The notes: generated by a model from the sequence alone, not told the origin. Shown: positions 17,416 to 28,388, counted from the first letter of the stretch. The stretch is DNA of 64,000 nt from Nostoc sp. CHAB 5836 (GCF_020829445.1 NZ_JAIVFV010000015.1:1-64000); one strand, 5' to 3'. Translations and numbers: made by a program.

Positions 17416-17526
17416 CTTTTAAAAGACGATAATATACGGGTTTTAGCTTCTAGTCATAAATAGTACTAGGGATCTGGATTTATATATAAGGCAAAACGCT
17501 AAGGCGGACACAGAGATAGGACTTAG

Positions 17527-17710
17527 TACAGATGCAGCATAAAATCGTGGCGAATTGAGGGTTGAAATTTAAACGCATAGGCGCCTCGCCTTCCCGCAGG
17601 GTAGGGGCGCAAAGGGAAGCGCATAGGCGCTTCTCTACGAGACGCTACGCGAACGCCTTCCCGTAGGGTAGGTTCGCAGAGAATTGGCTACGAATTTATG
17701 AAATATTGTA
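17527..17710. repeat. CTWAG-flanked repeat element, copy 2 (inverted)
   Basis: It is the reverse complement of the element at 6948, flanked by CTTAG at 17,522-17,526 and 17,711-17,715. Immediately right of it is a truncated AGGACTTACG-family element (to about 17,812). Confidence 0.75.
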
Positions 17711-17907
17711 CTTAGGCAATAACTCTCTAAAACCTTATTCCTTTGCGTCCTTCTCCCAGGGGGAGATGCACTCGCGTTTGCGGTTCGTTTTTTCATGATT
17801 TTGCGTAAGTCCAAAGAGAAGAAAGAAATGCTTAACCCAAGTCTATTGTGATATGACCTCTCACCGATGGACTTTGAGAGGTTTTTGCCCCCCTTTTCAA
17901 GGCAGGG

Positions 17908-18111
17908 AGGGCTGTTTCATTCCATTTCAAACAGGATTTGTCAAAATAGTTAGCGATCAAATTGTAGGTAAGCGTAAGGATGAGATGAACATTTAAGCAC
18001 TTAAATAGCAGTAAAATAGTTCATTTTCTTGGTACGCTGGTTACAAAATAACCATTTTTTAATTCCTAGAACCCTTGATTTTTAAAGTTCTTGGGGGAAT
18101 GAAACAGCCCT
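17908..18111. repeat. Long inverted-repeat element related to the CAGGGCTATTTC family
   Basis: AGGGCTGTTTCATTCC (17,908-17,923) is exactly inverted at 18,096-18,111. The 204-bp interior has no ORF. The arms differ from the 28,889 element by one or two bases. No flanking duplication was found. Confidence 0.6.
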
Positions 18112-18189
18112 GGGATAAATTGGGGAGTTGGGGGATCTTTCGGGGCAAAATATCACTAATACCAAGTCGATTGGTTTGAGAGTAGGATT

Positions 18190-21100
18190 TTAGGCGCTAA
18201 AGTATTTTGCTAATGGGTGGTAAGCAATAATCGCAGTGGTAGACTGTTCTGGATAAAGTTGTTCACTTTCATCCATATACAAGTTAATCCTGTCAGTCTG
18301 CAATAACTCCAGTTGTTTGTACTGATCCTGAATATTTGGACAAGCTGGATACCCAAAACTATACCGGGAGCCACGATAGCGTTGTGCTAATATATCCCGA
18401 ATATTGTCGGGTTCCTCAGCAGCAAAACCTAACTCTTGGCGAATTCTGGCGTGTGTCCATTCAGCGATCGCCTCGGCCACCTGCACCGCCATGCCGTGGA
18501 AATACAGATAATCGGTGTATTGATTCGCTGCAAACAGCTTTTGAGCGAATTCTGTCGCAATCTCCCCCACAGTCACCGCTTGCATCGGGAAGACATCAAT
18601 AATTCCCGACTCCTTCGGTGCAAAGAAATCTGCGATGCACAGCCGTCTTAAAGACTTTTGTCTGGGAAACTCGAAAGTTGCAACTTGTTGTGATTGGTTT
18701 TCTGAGTCATATATATGTAGAGAATTCCCCTCAGATTGACAAGGGAAATACCCGTAAATCACTTGTGGATGTAACAGATTATCCTCAATAATTCGCTGTT
18801 TCCAAGTTTCTAAAACTGGGTAAACTTTCTCAGCTAAGAAGGCCTGATATTCTTCCTTAGATTGTTCCTTGGGTTTGCGGAATTGCCACTGTCCAGCAAT
18901 TAAAGCTTGTAAATCTAAATGCCAGAATATTTCCTCAATGGGAATATCACTAGGCTGCAATAACTGTGTTCCCCAAAAAGGTGGTGTGGGACGTTCAATA
19001 TCTATCTCCACAGCCTCAGAAGGTCTGGTATCTATTACTTTTGCTTCAGCAGATGTTTTTTGGGCAATTGTAGTTACTGATTCTTTGTTATCATTTGTCG
19101 AAACTTCAGCCGTTTCAACTTCGTTCAAAAATCCCTGCAAATCTTCCCAGTTACCAGCGGCCTTTGCTGGCATTAATTTATCCATGAAATGCAAGTCAGA
19201 AAAGGCATCTTTGCCATAAACAACTTTACCTTTGTAGGTTTTTTGGCAATCTTCATGGACAAATTTGGGAGTCAGCGCCGCACCACCTAAAATTACGGGG
19301 ACACTAATTCCCTTTTCGTTGAATACCTCCAAATTCTCTTTCATGAAGGCGGTGGATTTTACTAGCAAACCACTCATGGCTATACAATCAGCTTTGTGCT
19401 GTTCGTAAGCGTTGATGATGTTTTCCACCGGCTGCTTAATTCCCAGGTTAATCACCTTGTAGCCGTTGTTGGATAAGATGATATCCACCAAGTTTTTACC
19501 AATGTCGTGGACATCGCCTTTGACTGTGGCAATGATAAAGGTTCCTTTACCGTTGTTGCCAGATTCAGATTTTTCCATGAACGGTTCTAGATAAGCAACC
19601 GCCGCTTTCATGGTTTCCGCAGATTGCAATACGAAGGGTAATTGCATTTGTCCAGAACCGAATAATTCCCCGACAACTTTCATCCCATCTAGCAAGAAGG
19701 TGTTGATAATTTCCAAGGGGGGATATTCTTCTAAGGCTTTTGTCAGATGTTCTTCTAAGCCAATGCGTTCGCCGTCGATGATGTGACGTTTGAGACGTTC
19801 TGGGATGGGGAGACTTTCATCTAAGGAGCGATCGCGCTTAGTTGTCACCCCGGCAAACTCTGTGGTAAGCTCTCCCAAAGGATCGTATACGCAAACATCA
19901 CCCTCAAATTTTCGCTGATCATAAATTAACTGGCGACAAATTTCTTGATGGCGTTCTTCAATCTTCGAGAGTGGTAAAATCTTGTTAGCACTGACAATGG
20001 CTGCATCCATTCCCGCCGTCGTCGCTTCGTGCAAAAACACCGAGTTCAGCACCATCCGCGAGGCTGGATTTAAACCAAAGGAAATATTGGAAACACCCAA
20101 AATCACATGACATCCAGGCAATTCTTCACGAATCCGCCGGATGGATTCAATTGTGGCTTTACCGTTTTCTCGATCTTCTTCAATCCCGGTGGAAATTGGT
20201 AACGCCAGGGTATCAAAGAATATTTCAGTGGGTGGTATGCCGTATTCTACAGCTTGATGGTATGCACGTTGTGCGATCGCAAACTTTTTGTCTGCTGTCC
20301 GTGCCATGCCATCTTCATCGATAGTACCAATGATTACACCAGCACCGTACTTTTTCGCTAACTCCAACACTTTCAAAAAGCGCGGTTCCCCATCTTCGTA
20401 GTTGGTGGAATTCAGCAAACACTTACCACCGGCAACCTTTAAACCGGCCTCCATCTTTTCCCATTCGGTGGAGTCAAGCATTAAAGGCAATGTCACATTA
20501 TTAACAATGCGCGAAACTAATTCGTGCATATCCCGCACACCGTCGCGTCCCACATAATCGACGTTGACATCAAGGATATGTGCGCCTTCTTTGACTTGCG
20601 CCCTCGCCATTGAAACGAGTCCATCCCAATCTTCCGCATTGAGTAAATCGCGGCACTTCTTGGAACCACTGGCGTTGAGACGTTCGCCAACAATCAAGAA
20701 AGAATTATCTTGGTCGTAAGGCTGAGTGGTGTAAATTGATGCTGCTGCTGGTTCTAAGCTAGGTTGTCTAACTTTTGGCTTCAAATCTTTGGCGACTTCT
20801 GCCAATTGTTGAATGTGTTCTGGACGCGTCCCACAGCAACCCCCAATCACTTGGACACCCAAATCTTCAACAAAATGCATCAGCGACATCCGTAATTCCA
20901 ACGGTGTCAGGCGGTAGTGTGCTTGACCGCCGACGTTCTCAGGTAAACCCGCGTTAGGAATACAGGAAACAATAAAAGGTGAATGTTCTGCCAGATACTT
21001 GATATGTGGTTTCATCAAGTCTGGGCCAGTGGCACAGTTTAGACCGAGAATGTCAATTGGGTAATGTTCCAGAATTGTCAGCACAGCACTAATTTCTGAA

Positions 21101-21717
21101 CCTACCAACATTGTGCCCATGCTTTCCATTGTCACAGACACCATCAACGGCCGGCGATCGCCCTTCTTAACAAATACCTCTTCAATCCCATTCAGCGCCG
21201 CTTTAATTTGCAGCACATCTTGGCAAGTTTCCACCAGAAATAAATCAACACCACCATCCCACAGCGCTTCTGCTTGTTGAGCAAAAGTAGCTTTCATGGT
21301 ATCAAAGTCAATATGTCCCAAGGTAGGAAGTTTGGTTGTGGGGCCGATAGAACCAGCCACAAACCGGGGTTTTTCTGGCGTGGAAAATTCCGCAGCCACA
21401 CCCTTGGCTAATTCTGCGGCTGTCTTGCTGAGGTAATAGGCTTGGTCTGCTAAGTCATATTCTGCCAGCACCAGGGACGTACTACCAAAGGTATCGGTTT
21501 CAATCACATCAGCACCAGCAGCGAGAAAGTCACGGTGAACCTTAGCCACAGCTTCGGGTTTCGTGTGGACTAAGTATTCGTTACAACCTTCATACTGTGG
21601 GCCGCCGAAGTCTTCAGCAGTCAGGTTTTGGGTTTGTAAATTGGTTCCCATCGCCCCGTCGAAGACGAGGACTGGGCTATCTGGACTACGCAGGCGTTCA
21701 AGGAAAGGATGAGTCAT
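18190..21717 (-). CDS. metH: Cobalamin-dependent methionine synthase
   Basis: This 1175-residue protein has the full four-module MetH order. The homocysteine-binding barrel has GLNCATGP (about 227) and [10 protein letters not shown] (about 292), the three zinc Cys. The pterin-binding domain contains [13 protein letters not shown] and GVSNISFGL. The B12-binding domain has DVHDIG (about 733), where His ligates cobalt. A C-terminal AdoMet-activation domain contains [11 protein letters not shown]. It transfers the methyl group from methyl-tetrahydrofolate to homocysteine. AGGA precedes the ATG. A low-complexity linker (about 860-900) separates the last two modules. No cobalamin riboswitch is evident in the leader. 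Confidence 0.95.
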   Translation of the reverse strand: MTHPFLERLRSPDSPVLVFDGAMGTNLQTQNLTAEDFGGPQYEGCNEYLVHTKPEAVAKVHRDFLAAGADVIETDTFGSTSLVLAEYDLADQAYYLSKTAAELAKGVAAEFSTPEKPRFVAGSIGPTTKLPTLGHIDFDTMKATFAQQAEALWDGGVDLFLVETCQDVLQIKAALNGIEEVFVKKGDRRPLMVSVTMESMGTMLVGSEISAVLTILEHYPIDILGLNCATGPDLMKPHIKYLAEHSPFIVSCIPNAGLPENVGGQAHYRLTPLELRMSLMHFVEDLGVQVIGGCCGTRPEHIQQLAEVAKDLKPKVRQPSLEPAAASIYTTQPYDQDNSFLIVGERLNASGSKKCRDLLNAEDWDGLVSMARAQVKEGAHILDVNVDYVGRDGVRDMHELVSRIVNNVTLPLMLDSTEWEKMEAGLKVAGGKCLLNSTNYEDGEPRFLKVLELAKKYGAGVIIGTIDEDGMARTADKKFAIAQRAYHQAVEYGIPPTEIFFDTLALPISTGIEEDRENGKATIESIRRIREELPGCHVILGVSNISFGLNPASRMVLNSVFLHEATTAGMDAAIVSANKILPLSKIEERHQEICRQLIYDQRKFEGDVCVYDPLGELTTEFAGVTTKRDRSLDESLPIPERLKRHIIDGERIGLEEHLTKALEEYPPLEIINTFLLDGMKVVGELFGSGQMQLPFVLQSAETMKAAVAYLEPFMEKSESGNNGKGTFIIATVKGDVHDIGKNLVDIILSNNGYKVINLGIKQPVENIINAYEQHKADCIAMSGLLVKSTAFMKENLEVFNEKGISVPVILGGAALTPKFVHEDCQKTYKGKVVYGKDAFSDLHFMDKLMPAKAAGNWEDLQGFLNEVETAEVSTNDNKESVTTIAQKTSAEAKVIDTRPSEAVEIDIERPTPPFWGTQLLQPSDIPIEEIFWHLDLQALIAGQWQFRKPKEQSKEEYQAFLAEKVYPVLETWKQRIIEDNLLHPQVIYGYFPCQSEGNSLHIYDSENQSQQVATFEFPRQKSLRRLCIADFFAPKESGIIDVFPMQAVTVGEIATEFAQKLFAANQYTDYLYFHGMAVQVAEAIAEWTHARIRQELGFAAEEPDNIRDILAQRYRGSRYSFGYPACPNIQDQYKQLELLQTDRINLYMDESEQLYPEQSTTAIIAYHPLAKYFSA

Positions 21718-21898
21718 GTTTTCCTAGAAGAAATGAGGAAATCAAGTGAGTCTTGTGATACTCAACTTACTTTATTATTTTCCAAAATTTTGAGAGTTTC
21801 CGCAGTATGTAATGGAAAAATTTTGATATATACTGAAGCGACTGATGTACTTACATTGTCAGTATACATAGTGAGCTAGTTCATATAGAGGTCGTTCT
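21718..21898. other. metH upstream spacer
   Basis: A/T-rich spacer between two divergent transcription units. AAGTGAGTCTTGTGATACTC followed by AACTT forms a weak hairpin (about 21,745-21,770) in the metH leader. There is no recognised operator or riboswitch. Confidence 0.3.
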
Positions 21899-22030
21899 AT
21901 GGAAAGAAGGAAAATTTTGATTGCAACTAAAACATACCCTTCAATTAGCACCAAATATCAAGAAACAGTCTGTACAGCAGGAGTTTTATTAGATGATGAC
22001 GAAAAACCAGTTCAGTGGATTCGCATTTAG
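21899..22030 (+). pseudogene. N-terminal fragment of a conserved protein usually paired with DUF488
   Basis: A 43-codon frame: MERRKILIATKTYPS, then KYQETVCTAGVLLDDDEKP and QWIRI followed by TAG. To my knowledge this beginning belongs to a longer family (continuing RLYPI...) that often precedes DUF488 genes. Here it is cut by a stop and the next 120 bases show only fragments. The DUF488 gene follows at 22,160. I read it as a decayed partner gene; the family link is from memory. Confidence 0.5.
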
Positions 22031-22159
22031 CAAAAAAGATTTATACTTTATCATGGGAAACCTAAAAAATCACAAAAATAGCTTTATGATTATTGGGATA
22101 TTTTACCCACCATTAATAAAAATATAATATTTAAACTTGATTGGTTTTAGGAATGAAAA

Positions 22160-22582
22160 ATGACAGTTAAAGATATTGCTAAAACAAGATGTATACTTAC
22201 TTTCGGATATGGCAATCGCAAAGATTATGATACCTTCTTGGAATACCTGCAAAAGTTTGATGTGGAATGTGTTGTTGATGTGAGGATGGTTCCTCGTGCT
22301 TGGAGCCGTAAATGGTACGGCGACAAAATTAAAATATTCTGTGAATCAAATCATATTGAATATATTTCTAAAACTGCTCTAGGTAACACATCTGGTAAGG
22401 AAAATTGGATTCCAGTAAATAAAGAAGAAGCAGATAAGGCTCTACATGAAATTGCACAAATTGCTCAAACGGGTAATGTTTTACTGTTGTGTGCTGAAAT
22501 GAACCCGAATCGGTGTCATCGGAAAGAAGTTGCTGATTGCTTGGGAAATTTGGTATCAATGCCTGTTAAGCATTTAGAGTAG
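22160..22582 (+). CDS. DUF488 family protein
   Basis: This 140-residue protein shows the DUF488 hallmarks: ILTFGYGNRKDYDTFLEYL at the start, CVVDVRMVPRAWSRKW, and LLLCAEMNPNRCHRKEVADC near the end, with the conserved Cys and the CHR motif. The biochemical function of the family is not known. It follows the remnant at 21,899 on the same strand and probably once formed a pair with it. Low G+C compared with metH suggests accessory origin. Confidence 0.8.
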   Translation: MTVKDIAKTRCILTFGYGNRKDYDTFLEYLQKFDVECVVDVRMVPRAWSRKWYGDKIKIFCESNHIEYISKTALGNTSGKENWIPVNKEEADKALHEIAQIAQTGNVLLLCAEMNPNRCHRKEVADCLGNLVSMPVKHLE

Positions 22583-22639
22583 TAAACTACAATTTTTTCA
22601 CTACTTAGGGAAATTTACCGTTTTACGCGTATTAGAACA

Positions 22640-23518
22640 ATGAAGTTTAAAGACTGGGCGACTAGGGTGCTACTAATCTCGCTGATGTTCATGGCTTTAA
22701 TTGTAGTGCTGCTAATTGGACGAGCGACAAAATTACACAATCATCCGACAACATCCCATACATCCAATCCACAGGTTACAGCCTGGAGTCAATATCCCCA
22801 GGCCCAATTCCAATCAGCCAAAGAGCCAGAGAATAAATCTCAAAATGTGATCAAGTCCCCAGTCAAGACTAGCAAGCCTGTAGCAAGGTATGTAACCAGT
22901 CAAGCTTTTGCACAGTATAGACCTAATTATCAAGTTGTCTCAGTTAACCCAACTAACTATGGAGAACGGTACTCCCAAGATGTTAACGGTATACCTGTCA
23001 ACAATCAACCAATTATCGTCCTCCATGAAACTGGTTATTCTGCTTCTAGTGCGATCAATTTCTTTCAAGTAGCCCATGATGATGAAAATGTGCAAGCAAG
23101 TTACCACGCTTTAGTCAAGTTAGATGGAACAGTGGTTTATCTAGTACCGCCAGAAAAGCGGGCTTTTGGTGCAGCTAACTCAGTATTTGATGGTTCCCAG
23201 GGAGTGGAAACTGTGCAGACTAATCCAAATTTGCCTGCGTCTGTGAACAATTTTGCTTATCATGTTTCTTTGGAAACACCGCCAGATAGTTATGACAGTA
23301 GCAGTCAACAAACCCATAGCGGTTATACGGAAGCTCAATATAATTCTCTTGCTTGGTTAATTGCTCAAAGTCAAGTCCCGGACGATCGCATCACTACGCA
23401 CCATCTAGTAGACCGTTCTGGTAAAAAAGTTGACCCGATAAATTTTGATGGTCATAAATTTCTCAGCTTACTTAATACTTATCGTCAGGTTAAACCAATT
23501 GCTCGCGTCAGCCAATAA
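22640..23518 (+). CDS. N-acetylmuramoyl-L-alanine amidase (PGRP/Amidase_2 type)
   Basis: This 292-residue protein has an N-terminal membrane anchor (about 9-27: LLISLMFMALIVVLLIG) and a ~90-residue linker. The amidase_2 fold follows with IIVLHETGY (first zinc His), ASYHALVKLDGTVVYLVPP, FAYHVSLETP (second His region), GYTEAQYNSLAWLI and ITTHHLVD (third ligand region). It probably cleaves the lactyl-peptide bond of peptidoglycan in the periplasm. It is 57 bp after the DUF488 gene, without an obvious functional link. Confidence 0.82.
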   Translation: MKFKDWATRVLLISLMFMALIVVLLIGRATKLHNHPTTSHTSNPQVTAWSQYPQAQFQSAKEPENKSQNVIKSPVKTSKPVARYVTSQAFAQYRPNYQVVSVNPTNYGERYSQDVNGIPVNNQPIIVLHETGYSASSAINFFQVAHDDENVQASYHALVKLDGTVVYLVPPEKRAFGAANSVFDGSQGVETVQTNPNLPASVNNFAYHVSLETPPDSYDSSSQQTHSGYTEAQYNSLAWLIAQSQVPDDRITTHHLVDRSGKKVDPINFDGHKFLSLLNTYRQVKPIARVSQ

Positions 23519-23605
23519 TTCAGGGTTTATGCAAATTTAGGAAGAAACGAACCGCAAAGGGCGCAGAGTACACAAAGGAAGAGAAGGAAGAGAAGGAAGA
23601 AATGC

Positions 23606-23796
23606 TTAGTACAACATTTCATTAATTCGTAGCGAATTCTCTTTGCGTTCCTACCCTGCGGGAAGGCGAAGCGCCTATGCGCTTCCCTTTGCGCCCCTAC
23701 CCTGCGGGAAGGCGAACGCGAGTGCGTCTCCAAGAGTTGCGCCTATGCGTTTAAATTTCAATCCTCAATTGGCCACGATTTTATGCTGCATCTGTA
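23606..23796. repeat. CTWAG-flanked repeat element, copy 3
   Basis: Flanked by CTTAG at 23,605-23,609 and 23,797-23,801. Starts TACAACATTTC and ends GCATCTGTA. Same interior cassette as the copy at 6948. Confidence 0.75.
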
Positions 23797-23876
23797 CTTA
23801 GTTTAGCTTTTAAGGTTGCTCAAGGAGGCGCGATCGCGTCAAAATAAGAGTTAAGACGCTGTAACCTAACTTAACA

Positions 23877-25139
23877 ATGGCCATAACGCAGCTTGAGCAA
23901 ACTCTTTCCCCCCAACCAACACCGCCAAATGAGCGGGGATATGAATATGATTTGGTAATTGTCGGCGGTGGGATTATTGGGTTAACTCTAGCCTCTGCTT
24001 TAAAAGATTCTGGCTTGAGTGTCTTGCTAATTGAGGCGAAAGTCGCATCGGTGGCGGTAGCCAAGGGACAAGCCTATGCAGTTCATATGCTTTCTTCGCT
24101 AATTTATGAAGGAATTGGCGTTTGGGACAAAATGTTGCCTCAAATCGCTAAATATTGCCGAGTTCGTCTTTCGGATGCTGATTATCCCAATGTGGTGGAA
24201 TTTACCACAGATGATATAAATACACCAGAGTTGGGTTTTGTGGCGGAACACCAAGCGCTGTTGCAGCCATTGCAAGAGTTTGTCCAAGATTGCCCAAATG
24301 TGACTTATCTGTGTCCGGCGGAAGTGGTAAATACGCAATACCAGCAAAATATAGTCGCGATCAATATAAAAGTTGCCGATCAGTTAAGGACAGTTCGCAG
24401 CAAATTAGTTGTCGCAGCAGATGGATCGCGATCGCCAATTCGCCAAGCTGCTGGAATTAAAACTTCTGGCTGGAAATATTGGCAGTCTTGCATTGTCGCC
24501 TTTGTCAAACCAGAAAAACCCCACAATAACACCGCTTACGAAAGATTTTGGTCTAGCGGGCCCTTTGCGATTTTACCTTTACCGGGGAACCGTTGCCGCA
24601 TTGTCTGGACAGCGCCCCATGAAGAAGCAAAAGCTTTGTGTGCTTTAAATGACGAGCAATTTTTGGCAGAACTAAGCCGCCGCTATGGCGATCAGATGGG
24701 GAAATTGGAATTACTAGGCGATCGCTTTGTTTTTCAGGTACAACTCATGCAAAGCGATCGCTACGTTCTCCCCCGACTAGCATTAATTGGTGATGCGGCG
24801 CACAATTGCCATCCCGTCGGCGGACAAGGTTTAAATTTGGGTATTCGAGATGCAGCAGCTTTGGCGCAAGTAATTCAAGCAGCGCACAAAGCGGGTAAAG
24901 ATATTGGTGACATTCAGATTCTCAAAGGTTATGAACGCTGGCGCCAGCTGGAAAATCTGACGATTTTAGGTTTCACCGATTTGTTAGATCGAATGTTTTC
25001 TAATAATTTCTTACCTGTGGTGGTGGTTCGTCGCCTGGGTTTATGGTTTTTGCAGCGAGTACCTATATTAAAGGTGTTTATGCTGAAATTGATGATTGGC
25101 TTGAAAGGGCGAACTCCAGAATTAGCAAAACAAAAATAA
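23877..25139 (+). CDS. FAD-dependent hydroxylase, UbiH/Coq6 family
   Basis: This 420-residue flavoprotein has the Rossmann FAD site VIVGGGIIGLTLAS (about 24-37), VVAADGSRSPIRQ (the DG motif, about 180) and GDAAHNCHPVGGQGLNLGIRD (the GD motif, about 300), split here at fewer than 20 residues as GDAAHNCHPVGG and QGLNLGIRD. The family hydroxylates quinone or aromatic rings, in cyanobacteria probably in a prenylquinone or related pathway; the exact substrate is unknown. Alone on its strand, with repeats on both sides. Confidence 0.82.
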   Translation: MAITQLEQTLSPQPTPPNERGYEYDLVIVGGGIIGLTLASALKDSGLSVLLIEAKVASVAVAKGQAYAVHMLSSLIYEGIGVWDKMLPQIAKYCRVRLSDADYPNVVEFTTDDINTPELGFVAEHQALLQPLQEFVQDCPNVTYLCPAEVVNTQYQQNIVAINIKVADQLRTVRSKLVVAADGSRSPIRQAAGIKTSGWKYWQSCIVAFVKPEKPHNNTAYERFWSSGPFAILPLPGNRCRIVWTAPHEEAKALCALNDEQFLAELSRRYGDQMGKLELLGDRFVFQVQLMQSDRYVLPRLALIGDAAHNCHPVGGQGLNLGIRDAAALAQVIQAAHKAGKDIGDIQILKGYERWRQLENLTILGFTDLLDRMFSNNFLPVVVVRRLGLWFLQRVPILKVFMLKLMIGLKGRTPELAKQK

Positions 25140-25523
25140 AGAACCCCACCCCGCCAAAGCTACGCTTTGTCTCCCCTCCCCGCAAGCGGGGAGGGGTTGG
25201 GGGTGGGGTGTTAGGGACTTTTGCAAGACGTGTAAAGGAATAAGAGTTTCAGAGAGTTATTGCATAAGGGACTAACAACAAATAAATTACCCAATCTTGT
25301 GGGGTGGGCGACACGAGGGCCCATACACAAGGGCGGGCGAGACGCCATTGGTGTCAACTTAAGCCTGGGCGAATGGAATTCGCGGCTACACAAACAAAGT
25401 CCGCCTGCGCGGACTAAGAGAAAATTAATATTTTTAACCCGCGCAGGCGGGTTTCGTCTGTGTAGACGCGGTTTCTAACCGCCCTTTTAATGTCAGTCCC
25501 TAAGTCCTAGTCTTTTGATGTGC
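25140..25523. other. Repeat-filled spacer
   Basis: It holds a CTCCCC/GGGGAG hairpin (25,172-25,210), a degenerate TTAGGGACTTTTGCA...TGCATAAGGGACTAA pair (25,210-25,276), and arms GTCCGCCTGCGCGGAC and CCCGCGCAGGCGGG (25,400-25,455). The last recall the decayed sequence at 62,110-62,390. No gene. Confidence 0.5.
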
Positions 25524-25657
25524 AATGGCATTGTCTTGGCTAACAATGGCATTGTCTCGGTTAACAATGGCATTGTCTTGGCTAACAATGGCATTGTCTC
25601 GGTTAACAATGGCATTGTCTTGGCTAACAATGGCATTGTCTCGGTTAACAATGGCAT
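25524..25657 (+). repeat. 21-bp tandem repeat, six copies plus a partial
   Basis: The unit is AATGGCATTGTCTTGGCTAAC; copies alternate strictly between TTGGCT and TCGGTT, giving a 42-bp super-period. Because 21 is a multiple of three the array stays open and would encode NNGIVLA/NNGIVSV heptads. I regard translation as unlikely. Confidence 0.85.
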
Positions 25658-25747
25658 AACAACTACCTATGAAACGATCGCGATCGCTGATATGTTGATT
25701 AAATATATATAGGGTGTATCAGCAGTTTTACCAGACTGGAGGTAAGA

Positions 25748-28252
25748 ATGGCTAAACATGAGTCCAAACAGCACTCAAAAAAACACGTCTCTAGCAAAGG
25801 TACAAAACTTACTGAAAACTCCTTTCAGGCACAACTGCAAGAATTGGTCAAGCAAGAAAAATATCGGCAAGCATTAGAAGAAATCAGAAAAATTCAGCGA
25901 TCGCATCCTGATATTGAATTCACTCCCAAAGAATCAGAGATTTGCTTCCTCTGGGGTCAGCAGCAATTTCAAAAGCAAGATTTTAGACACGCAGAAAAAT
26001 CCTTTGGACGCTCTCTGGTCTTGGGTTTTGGAGGAGATGCTTACTATTGGCAAGCAAGGTGTTTGATGGAGTTAAATCAATTAGATGTAGCTTTGAATTT
26101 GCTCCGTGAGGCATTTGAGGCAAACAACCTCACCAAAGACTACAGCATATGTTATCTCAAACTCTTATTACTCAAAGGAGATATCGCCACAGTTGAGCAG
26201 TTAATCAACCAACAATCCAAACGCTTTAACGCGGCTCAACTCCACTGGATACAAGGAGTCATTGCTCTCAAAAATGAACAACCACAAGCCGCTTTGACAT
26301 TTTTTGAGAAAATTAAGCACCCCATCACCCCAGGAGATTTACCAAATGCTTGGCTTGTTTTCAGCCAGCAAGTCAGTGGGAATTGGAATGGTGCTGCTAA
26401 TCTGTTGGGTTTGGAATCATCGGAAAATACCTTTGCCAAACCAAAGTATTTGGAGCATCCAATTTTAAAGCGATTGGCAATTTCCCAACAAGCAAAGACT
26501 GGAGAACTTCCCCTCAATCCCCAAAATCTAGAACAAAAAGATCAGGTGATCCAGGATGCAATATCAGCATTGATGATTGTACAGCTAATTGACGATGGCA
26601 ACCATCATGATGCCGCTCATGTATTGCTCCGAATGCAAAGGTGTGCAACTTCTTTCCCGGAACTAAATAGTCTCCGAACATCGCTTTTAACCCTTGCAGG
26701 TCAACAGGCTTTTAATCAACGACAACTAAACTGTGCAGAGCAATTTTGGCAGCCTTTGTTAACAGAAAAACCCTTTAACCCGCAGTTGGCAGTTAACCTA
26801 TTAGAAGTCTTTGAACTTAACGATTCTGAGCAAGAACGCCAACGGCTGTTGACTCGGTTGTTGAAGTGGTTAGAGCAGGAAGCCAAAGAAAAGCCTCAAG
26901 AATGGCCAGAGGAACGATTGAAACCAACCTTAGCTCACCTCCATTGTCGCATGGCAGATGCTGACATGGGAATGGGTCGGACTCGCGCCGCTTTAGGAGC
27001 TTTACAACAAGCAGAACGCATCTGTCCCACATCACCAGAATTATTGGGTCGCAAGGGACTTTTGGCGGCAATAAAAGGAAATTATACTGAAGCGATCGCA
27101 CTGATTACCCAAGCGATTGAAGGTGGGTGTCGCTATGAAGAAATTTACCGTGCCTTGCTGAATTGTTGGGATGAGCTAGGAGACAAACAAGGACGCAACG
27201 AAGCTCGTCGTCGTTTTGGTAAGCACTTTGATGACTTCAGTATTGAATCGGAAGTAGAAGTATTGCCTTGGGTGGATGCCATTTCTACACTGAGTTACCC
27301 TTTCTTTAGTCGTCTAGTGCAGGGGAAAGATCCCAAAGATCCGGCTTTGCGTGCTTGTCAGATTTTTGTGAATGCAGTGCAAAGTCCTCCCAACTCTGGC
27401 GGACGAGTTTCCTTACAGCAAAAAGTAGCAGCCGAAGCATGGGACGCGCTGTTAAAAAAATTATCTGGAAATGAGCAAATTAGTGTATTGCAAGCGATCG
27501 CTCTTTCTATTCACCTCTTCGCCAAACGTGAAAAAGGCATCGCCGCTTTAACAGCTCAATATCTGCAAAAGTTGTTCAACCTATCAGCAGAACAACCAGA
27601 AGCCAGAGTTGCCCACTTAGTTGTCTTAGCCGTCAAAGAAAGTAGCCCCCAAAAACTAGAATCTCCTCTACGTAGCTATCTCGACACCATGCCCCAGCCA
27701 GGAAATGCTCTAGCAAATATTCAACTGCAAGCACGCCGTTTTGGCAGAATTACAACCTTAATTCCTGCCTTAGAAGAAGCACTACGTCGGGAACCTCAAA
27801 ACCCTTTGCTGTTATTAGCTAGAGCCACCACTTACCCTATTGATCAACCAAAATATGAACAATTGAAGCAAGAGGGATTTGAACTAGCCCGTCGCCTACA
27901 AGATGCCAAAGCATTACAAGCATTTCGGGAAGAACAGGCATTTGTTTCCGCCAAAGAAACTCAAAGCATAATGCCAGACCCAGAGGAATTTGACAATCTG
28001 AATATGTCAAATATTGATGATTTATTAGAAAAGATGATTAAAAAATTATTTGCCAAGAAAATTCCTCAAGCTGACTTTGAGAGAATGCTTCCAGAACTCA
28101 AGCAAATGATGTTAAACAATATGCCTGACATCTTCGACGATGACGACTCAGAAGATGATGAGTCAGAAATAGACTTTATGTTTAGAAATTTACCACCTAC
28201 CTCTAGAAAGCAAAAGGGTAGAAGAAAAGGAGGTTTTGACGAATTATTTTAA
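25748..28252 (+). CDS. Large TPR-repeat protein, probable co-chaperone-associated
   Basis: This 834-residue protein has a very basic His/Lys N-terminus and then many 34-residue helix pairs of TPR type (for example YRQALEEIRKI, HAEKSFGRSLVLGFGGDAYY, RAALGALQQAERICPTSPEL). It ends with an acidic run (FDDDDSEDDESEIDF) and a basic tail. AGGAGGTAAG lies just before the ATG (ribosome-binding site about 25,738-25,745). Downstream on the same strand are a J-like protein and a GrpE-like protein, so a role as scaffold or client adaptor in a specialised Hsp70 cycle is inferred. Confidence 0.75.
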   Translation: MAKHESKQHSKKHVSSKGTKLTENSFQAQLQELVKQEKYRQALEEIRKIQRSHPDIEFTPKESEICFLWGQQQFQKQDFRHAEKSFGRSLVLGFGGDAYYWQARCLMELNQLDVALNLLREAFEANNLTKDYSICYLKLLLLKGDIATVEQLINQQSKRFNAAQLHWIQGVIALKNEQPQAALTFFEKIKHPITPGDLPNAWLVFSQQVSGNWNGAANLLGLESSENTFAKPKYLEHPILKRLAISQQAKTGELPLNPQNLEQKDQVIQDAISALMIVQLIDDGNHHDAAHVLLRMQRCATSFPELNSLRTSLLTLAGQQAFNQRQLNCAEQFWQPLLTEKPFNPQLAVNLLEVFELNDSEQERQRLLTRLLKWLEQEAKEKPQEWPEERLKPTLAHLHCRMADADMGMGRTRAALGALQQAERICPTSPELLGRKGLLAAIKGNYTEAIALITQAIEGGCRYEEIYRALLNCWDELGDKQGRNEARRRFGKHFDDFSIESEVEVLPWVDAISTLSYPFFSRLVQGKDPKDPALRACQIFVNAVQSPPNSGGRVSLQQKVAAEAWDALLKKLSGNEQISVLQAIALSIHLFAKREKGIAALTAQYLQKLFNLSAEQPEARVAHLVVLAVKESSPQKLESPLRSYLDTMPQPGNALANIQLQARRFGRITTLIPALEEALRREPQNPLLLLARATTYPIDQPKYEQLKQEGFELARRLQDAKALQAFREEQAFVSAKETQSIMPDPEEFDNLNMSNIDDLLEKMIKKLFAKKIPQADFERMLPELKQMMLNNMPDIFDDDDSEDDESEIDFMFRNLPPTSRKQKGRRKGGFDELF

Positions 28253-28266
28253 ACCAGGCAGCAGCC

Positions 28267-28388
28267 CAATACACTTAGCTTAAGCATTTCCCCCTCCTCT
28301 CTCTCTTCTCTCTCTCTTCTCTCAGTGTTCTCTGCGCCTCTGTGGTTCGTAAAAAAAAAGAGTTTCAGCCCTTTTGTGAACCGTATTG
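28267..28388. repeat. CAATAC-family MITE, 9/10 target duplication
   Basis: Starts CAATACACTTAGCTTAAG and ends GAACCGTATTG. Flanks are GGCAGCAGCC (28,257-28,266) and AGCAGCAGCC (28,389-28,398). It lies only 14 bases after the TPR gene, inside the TPR/J-like/GrpE cluster. Confidence 0.75.

Noticed and set aside
21718-21898. Cobalamin riboswitch upstream of metH
   Set aside because: The 180-bp leader is too short and lacks the conserved B12-box.
25524-25657. Possible CRISPR array (regular repeats)
   Set aside because: The repeats are contiguous 21-mers with no spacers; it is a plain tandem repeat.
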